The notes under the pieces were generated by a model. That model made no database searches. It worked only from the letters and a program-made list of their open reading frames with translations, and was not told the origin of the DNA. A program made the position numbers and the translations under genes. From Lepidostoma basale (lineage: Eukaryota > Arthropoda > Insecta > Trichoptera > Lepidostomatidae), in assembly GCA_022606425.2 (NCBI GenBank), contig JAHDVF020000875.1:620001-684000 (forward strand): 64,000 nucleotides of DNA, in the 5' to 3' direction. Positions 58,862 through 64,000 of the stretch are shown one piece after another; the stretch's first letter is position 1, and the number at the start of each line of letters is the position of its first letter.

Positions 58862-61800
58862 CTGCCAGACAACAAACTTTAGTATTCGCACAATCAAATG
58901 CACAATGGCAAATTTAATATACAACATTAGTTTAAGGGCAAGGAAGGTGCTCCTACGTATGGTAATCTCATTGCGCGTCATAGTGTGGTGTCGTGGAGCA
59001 TGCTGCGTGACGAGTGTGCACATCTATCTATCGTGTATAATCTATAGTTGAAAATGATATAAAAATATACAATTTTATAAAACTTCATACTGGCGGCCCG
59101 CAAGTGAAACAAAGTTAATACAAATGAAAACGTCAATTTTCTAGAAGTTTATCAAGACATTATCAAATATCATCATTTGACAAGTCGACATTTGATAATG
59201 CTTTAGCAAGGTGAAACATGTCATTCCCATATAACATAATAAAACTTCTAGAAAAAATATCATTTTCATTTGTATTAATATAACACATGCTTTCTTTGGT
59301 CTTCTACGATTTCTCTTTCCACTTACACTGCTTGTATACAATATCGCACCGTGAGTGTAAAACCGACTTAAGTGCAAATATACATTTTGGAGATATGGGA
59401 GTTTAAAGACTTCATATTGCTAGGAAAAACTGTTTTTTTTTTTAAATAAACCAATGATTTTCGGTTTATAGGTATATTATTATAAACCGAAAATCTTTAG
59501 TTTATTTAAAAAAAACAGTTTTTCCAAGCAATATGAAGTCTTTAAACTCCCATATCTCCAAAATGTATATTTGCACTTAAGTCGGTTTTACACTCACGGT
59601 GCGACATGTTCACTCTTCTTCTCTCGTCTATTCGTTCCATATGTCCAAACCATCTCAGGGATCCTTTTTTAATTTTACTTTTGATGCAATCATCTGCCTT
59701 ACATTTCTTCCTTATTTCATCGTTCGGTATTCTATCATACATCGTTTTTTCGATGTCTTTCTCCATTTTTCCATCTCTCGTAAACATGCTTCCCAGATAA
59801 ATAAATTTCAGTAACTTGCTCCAGTTTCTCATCGTCTGTCACCTCTGCACTTATGTCACAAATTGTCATACATTCTTCTTCTTCAAATACCATCCCTTTA
59901 GACTTGGACACAAGGGATTACAAGGTCACTCTTATTGCATGCTTCATACATTCTTGATACTAAGACTTGTAGATTATCCATACTGTCAGCGGTTAACACA
60001 GCATCGTCTGCATATAACAGCCGACTGACAAACTGTTCATCTTAGCACCATATTGACTCTTCTTTCGATGTCTTTCTCCATTTTTCCATCTCTTGTAAAC
60101 ATGCTTCCCAAATAATACTTTGATAACTTGTTCCAGTTAAAAGAGTATACTGACTGTCCAGGGGTAATATTCTTGAGCCAGGCGGACTTGAGCGCGTCCT
60201 CGGCGGTGACGCGGCGCTCGGGGTCCAGCTCCAGCATGCGGTCCAGCAGGTCCAGGGCGGGCCCCGGCATGAAGGCAAAGTCCTCGCGCAGGCGCCGCCG
60301 GTGGATCTTCTTGGGCTTCAGCGAGTGCCACAGCGGCAGCTTGATGACGGCGGGCCACACGGCGGGCGCCGGCGTGCCGCACGTGCGCGAGATCATCTCC
60401 AGCTGCATCATCTCCATTGAGGCCTGCCAAATTAACTTTATTATTATACAGTGAAACTCGGATTTAACCTTTTCCTGCCAATTGCGTGTAATTATTTCAG
60501 TACAGTTATTACCAGCTTTAATGTTTTTTTAATATTCAAAATATGTGAGTTAAACGTGCTTGACAATGAGTCGGCGCAGTAGATGACGAGACGAGCGACA
60601 TTGTGATTGGTTGGTTCGGTTTTCAACTAGATTTGTAACTTTTCGTTCTTTTTGATATAAATCGCGATCGCCATTTACAAACAGTTTTTAAGTTTTTAAA
60701 GTTAATTACAATATTTTCTTTATTTTTATATCGTTCAAAATAATTACACTTTTTTTTTTCAATACCCCCCATTTACGTTTTCCCTCCATTTACATTTTTT
60801 TCTCTCGGTCCCATAAAAAACGTTAAATAGGGGGTTTCACTGTATTTGTTTGGAATAAAAAAATCTATTTATATATATTTATTATTTAATTGGTTGGTAG
60901 TCCGCAACTGGATTTATTGTTGGTCCGCGGATGTAAAAAGGTTAAGAAACTATGGCATAAAAAATGGTAATATGAAAGTATGCGTGCCTGGAAGAGCGGA
61001 TGCTTGAGGAAGAGCTCCCCGAGGATGCAGCCGCAGCTCCAGACGTCGATGGCCGGGCCGTAGCGCTCCTCGCCCAGCAGCAGCTCGGGCGGGCGGTACC
61101 ACAGCGTGATCACCTTGTTGGTGTACGGCCGCTGCCGGTCCTCCGCGTTGTACAGCCGCGCCAGACCAAAGTCCGCCAGCTTCACCTCCCCCCTGCAACG
61201 CACACACCACACTCACACTCGAGAAATGTTCACTAACTAACCATCACGCTGATTCTCCTGATCACCCTGTAGAGAGGGTGAACCGTTCTATCATGACATA
61301 ACTCTCGCGCCTCTTCTACATTCCTTCACCGTGACACACTGGCTTGGAACATGGGCGTCTTCATTGACTTGTTCACAAGTGAAAAAGATAGTACACGTAG
61401 ATCTCTTTTTCTTATTTTTACAAGCATAGGAGTGAGATGCATTATTTATCACACACAAATTATTTTAATTCAAGCACTTATGAATCAACGTTATATAGTT
61501 GTTGGGAATTATTAGGATTGCTTAAAATATTTGCCAATTAGTTAATTAAATAATTAATACGAATGAAAAAAAATCTTTTTTATAAATTTTATTATTTTTT
61601 ATGGGAATGATATGTTTTCCTTTGCTAAGGTATTATCTGATGTCACATTTGTTAATGCCTTAGCAAGGCGAAGTAAGTCATTCCCATAAAATATAATAAA
61701 ACTTTCAGAAAACAGAGTTTTTCATTTGTGTAAATTATTTGATAATTAAGAATGTAGAAAATCAAATGGGTATTTGTTTTAAATAGCAGGAAACTGGACA

Positions 61801-63724
61801 CATAATAATACTTTTTTTTTTAAAGTAAATGATTTCCCAAAATGCTTAACACTGCATTCAGTTGACCAGATTGGAAGGTGGATTATATAAAAAGGTGAGA
61901 GTATTGAGAGTGAAAGGAGCGGGGGCTGGCCCTTACTTGTTGTTCAAGAGGATATTGCTGCACTTGATGTCACGGTGGAGGAAGTTCTTCTTGTGGCAGT
62001 AGTTGAGGCCGTCCAGCAGCTGCTTCATGATGCTGGCATTGTGCGCCTCAGTGAAGTCCACCATCTTGGACTCCAGCAGCCCCATCAGGTCGTGGTCCAT
62101 GTACTCAAACACCAGATAGAACGAACCTTTGTCCTGAAATCGTACAATTTCTCCATTTTAACAAACTGGTACAAAGTGTTAGAAGAAAAAAATAAAATAA
62201 AATTTATTTTAAAAGATTAATTAAATTTATTTTTGTCAATAACCAATTGATTTATTTTTCACTGATAACACATTAACCGCCCTACCTGCAGGTTATATTC
62301 TGAGAAATTTGATCACCTTTTTATTAATTTAATATAATTATATATTAATTCTATTTTTTTAAATTACGAAACGTCAAAGACTCGACCGCACACTATCGCC
62401 TGCCCCTGTAAAACTATCATACTTATGAAGACTTGTACTCGAGTGTTGTTAGCACACGCGCATATCCCTAACAGTTTGTACATTTTAGGTGTACATATTA
62501 TTTTTTCCCAAGCGCGTACGTGATACGGGATAGCGCAGAATGGTACAGTCAAAGTGTATGTATCACGTACATTCATACTCTTAGGGCGGTTTATAACTAT
62601 TTATAGATTGGTTAAAAAAGTATTATTCACGTATGAAAAGGGTTCAATTACATATGTAAATAAAAAAACACAATTTTGCATTCATATTTCGAATAACTAC
62701 ACAGTGCACCCCAAGCCCTTAGTGGGAAGCGGAGTTCCCATTGCGCAGTATTCAGCATGCTCATAATTATTAGGTATTATATGCAGCGGAGATATCACAA
62801 GGGGATGTGATATCTCAGAAGCTGTTCACCTGTGCTTTGGAAGATATCTTTAAACCTCTGGACTGGTTTAAACGTAGCCTCAACATAAATGGCGAGTGCA
62901 TTTCCTCCCTTCATTTTGCAGATGACATTGTCATTCTGGCGGAATCTGTGAGGGAGCTCGAAGGCATACTTGATGAACTGAACTGAGTGGGTCTCGGGAT
63001 GAATTTGGACAAGACGAAAGTCATGTATAATGAACATATTATCCCGAAATCAGCAACCGTCGACGGGTCGGCTCTCAAAGTGGCACAAGAATACACATAT
63101 CTTGGCCAAATCATACAATTAGGTAGAAACAATTTCGAGAAAGAAGCCGACCGAAGAATTCAGTTGGGTTGGGCGGCCTTTGGTAAAATACATCATGTTC
63201 TCACTTCTAAAATACCACAATGCCTCAAGACAAGTCTTCAACCAGTGCATCTTGCCAGTCATGACGTACGGAGCCGAGATGTCGACACTGACAAAGGGTC
63301 TAGTCTACAGATTCAAGATGGGAGAGGTCTACGTTCAGCAGTGGATGGTGATGATGATTATATGCAGCAGTGAACATGTTAAGGGCTTAAGCAGAAATGC
63401 AACTGCTTATGGATAAATTTTATTAAAATTTGTTTGGTTAAAAAAACAAACCAAAAAATTGCTTTGATAAAGGGTTAATATGAAGATGAAAACTACCTTC
63501 CTGAAGTCAAGGGCGTCCTGCTTGTCAGTGACGATCTCCCGGAGGTTGACGATGTTGGTGTGGTTGAGCTGGCGCAGGATCTTGATCTCGCGCACGGCGG
63601 TGATGGGGAAGCCCTCCTTCTCGTGCTCCAGCCGCACCTTCTTCAGCGCCACCAGCTGCCCCGCCCGCCGGTCCCGCGCCTTGTACACCTGCCCGTACGT
63701 GCCTTCGCCGATCTGCGCTATCAC
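58759..63724 (-). CDS. Cdk12: Cyclin-dependent kinase 12 (kinase domain and C-terminus, 5 exons)
   Basis: CDK12 pairs with cyclin K and phosphorylates Ser2 of the RNA polymerase II CTD during elongation. Minus-strand exons are 63724-63497, 62133-61937, 61192-60988, 60423-60155 and 58861-58759, which join in frame to 333 residues plus TAG. Visible motifs are GEGTYGQV (6-13), Lys28, PITAVRE (40-46; PITAIRE is the CDK12/13 signature), HRD (129-131), DFG (149-151), a T-loop PYTNKV with Thr166, and the C-terminal [10 protein letters not shown] helix of CDK12/13/9-type kinases. The RS-rich N-terminus is beyond 64000. The C-tail ends only about 17 residues after HELWSK, much shorter than in vertebrates. 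One intron (60987-60424) starts with GC, not GT. Confidence 0.95.
59105..59282. repeat. Fold-back MITE family M1 (copy 7)
   Basis: Outer arms acaaatgaaaacgtcaattt and tcattttcatttgtattaat, inner gacatttgataatgcttt. It lies downstream of a family A LINE relic in the last Cdk12 intron. Confidence 0.65.
59284..60137 (-). mobile_element. LINE family A copies (antisense), interrupted by a fold-back
   Basis: 59284-59344 plus 59604-60045 form one copy running from the terminal domain back to YADDAVL (reverse of cagcatcgtctgcatataac). 60046-60137 is a second short piece repeating the [16 protein letters not shown] block. It ends about 16 bases from the Cdk12 donor at 60154. Premature stops are present. 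Confidence 0.75.
59345..59603. mobile_element. Fold-back element with about 125-bp arms
   Basis: The left arm starts cgcaccgtgagtgtaaaacc and the right arm ends with its exact complement. The arms pair almost perfectly apart from a 3-nt difference in a T run and a few substitutions near the loop (ggtatatta). It interrupts LINE family A, whose sequence continues on both sides. No coding sequence. Confidence 0.85.
60155..60423 (-). CDS. Cdk12: Cdk12 exon: kinase C-lobe
   Basis: The acceptor is atttggcag and the donor gtcagt on the minus strand. The exon encodes [37 protein letters not shown] and [20 protein letters not shown], ending WLKNITPGQ. These are the expected helices G-I of CDK12. LINE sequence begins about 16 bases beyond the donor. 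Confidence 0.94.
60449..60842. mobile_element. Tc1/pogo-like MITE (394 bp, complete)
   Basis: TA dinucleotides flank CAGTGAAAC...GTTTCACTG (60449 and 60842). The interior has ttgacaatgagtcggcgcag and gattggttgg. It shares its left part with 13189-13505. No transposase. It occupies most of the Cdk12 GC-AG intron. Confidence 0.78.
60886..60953 (-). mobile_element. hAT-A fragment
   Basis: The reverse strand starts CATAGTTTCTTAACC, the terminus seen at 26381, and continues through a GCGGACCAAC-like block. Only about 68 bp remain. It begins some 33 bases downstream of the Cdk12 GC donor. Confidence 0.65.
60988..61192 (-). CDS. Cdk12: Cdk12 exon: DFG and activation loop
   Basis: The acceptor is cgttgcag on the minus strand. 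The exon encodes [20 protein letters not shown] followed by [20 protein letters not shown] and [13 protein letters not shown]. It ends ..CTCTTCCAG with a GC dinucleotide where GT is expected. No GT close by keeps both the frame and the conserved FQA junction. Confidence 0.94.
61224..61335 (-). mobile_element. LINE family A 3' tip (antisense)
   Basis: The sequence cactaactaaccatcacgct then ttctcctgatcaccctgtag is the decayed reverse of the GETA terminus and tail. It lies 30 bases upstream of the Cdk12 exon at 61192 (in the intron). Confidence 0.55.
61550..61735. repeat. Fold-back MITE family M1 (copy 8)
   Basis: The arms atgggaatgatatgttttcc and gcgaagtaagtcattcccat pair around a 20-nt loop. 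It is among the better preserved palindromes of the family. Confidence 0.65.
61937..62133 (-). CDS. Cdk12: Cdk12 exon: hinge to catalytic loop
   Basis: On the minus strand this begins after acceptor cgatttcag and ends at donor gtaagg. It encodes [20 protein letters not shown] and then [20 protein letters not shown]. The HRDIKCSN catalytic loop is typical of CDK12/13 and CDK9. Confidence 0.95.
62277..62589 (+). mobile_element. piggyBac-type MITE PB1 (copy 3, 313 bp)
   Basis: TTAA at 62273-62276 on the left; the right target reads TTTA, one base changed. Ends CCGCCCTA and TAGGGCGG. Same orientation and body as 23823-24136. It lies in a Cdk12 intron. Confidence 0.83.
62785..63418 (+). mobile_element. 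LINE family C reverse transcriptase fragment
   Basis: Shifted frames give [80 protein letters not shown] and [17 protein letters not shown]. These are RT motifs 4-7 of an RTE-clade LINE (catalytic box FADD). After VMTYGAE an internal deletion joins the terminal VYVQQWM block and a (GAT)n tail. Inactive. Confidence 0.82.
63497..63724 (-). CDS. Cdk12: Cdk12 exon: glycine-rich loop and PITAIRE-like helix
   Basis: The exon is 76 codons, phase 0, with acceptor gtggcgcag and donor gtagtt (minus strand). It encodes [40 protein letters not shown] and [20 protein letters not shown], then the conserved [11 protein letters not shown] second AG twelve bases into the exon would remove four residues, so the exact acceptor is slightly uncertain. 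Confidence 0.95.
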
Positions 63725-63834
63725 CTGCGCCACAATCACCCACCCATTACACATACACCACTACACAGACACCTTGAAACCTCTCAACATTATGATAACT
63801 TTTTTGTTGACAATTTTTAAAAGTTTTAATCCCA

Positions 63835-64000
63835 GGGATTGGTTTCCACCAAAATACAACCAACTTTGCTGGTTCTTGGGATGCCACTTGAGCCTTTTAT
63901 GTGGTGGTTTCCCGTTACTTTCCACATTTTTGTATACAACAGGTTATTTGAACCCAATTACTGTGTACAACTTTTTAGCTATTGATTACAATGACAAGTG
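63835..64000 (-). repeat. SINE body fragment at window edge (antisense)
   Basis: The reverse strand reads aattgggttcaaataacctg, then aaccaccacataaaaggctc and aagtggcatcccaagaacca, matching 46975-47090. The tRNA head, if present, is outside the window. Confidence 0.6.

Noticed and set aside
1..64000. CRISPR array, prokaryotic operon, integrated virus
   Set aside because: No regularly spaced repeats with unique spacers, no Shine-Dalgarno-linked gene runs, and no viral structural or polymerase gene were seen. All RT fragments belong to LINEs.

Overview
This is a 64-kb window of a repeat-rich insect nuclear genome. The exons are GC-rich, while the introns and intergenic DNA are AT-rich. Introns are canonical and spliceosomal, and all three recognisable genes are conserved animal genes. 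The repeat content (RTE-like LINEs, a tRNA-derived SINE, mariner elements, hAT and piggyBac MITEs) fits an insect. One LINE resembles a repeat common in Lepidoptera, but the order cannot be fixed from this sequence alone.

Layout. (1) 2851-21873, plus strand: the last 12 coding exons of a formin of the FRL/FMNL family (fly Frl). They encode 887 residues, running from the FH3/armadillo part through the coiled coil, FH1 and FH2 domains to the C-terminal DAD. The N-terminal GTPase-binding exons lie upstream of the window. (2) About 21.9-29.8 kb: AT-rich DNA, partly a possible long Frl 3'UTR, carrying several MITEs. (3) 29865-52208, plus strand: a complete seven-exon Nprl2 (GATOR1 subunit, 395 aa) with a 12.9-kb third intron full of LINEs. 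(4) 52.2-58.7 kb: a convergent intergenic region with a decayed mariner. (5) 63724-58759, minus strand: the last five coding exons of Cdk12, covering the kinase domain and a short C-tail. The N-terminal RS-rich part lies beyond the right edge.

The three genes are not functionally linked in an obvious way: one nucleates actin, one represses TORC1 on lysosomes, and one phosphorylates the RNA polymerase II CTD. Most of the rest is transposon-derived. One LINE family (called family A here) has about 17 fragments in both orientations. Family B left two insertions with exact 11-bp target-site duplications. A tRNA-headed SINE, three piggyBac-type MITE copies with TTAA sites, two hAT MITEs stacked on one 8-bp target, and several long palindromes are also visible.

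I found no CRISPR array, prokaryotic operon or defence system. The most unusual items are structural: a GC-AG intron in the Cdk12 kinase domain, a 93-bp-arm palindrome in Frl, a roughly 125-bp-arm fold-back nested in a LINE, and the stacked hAT insertions.
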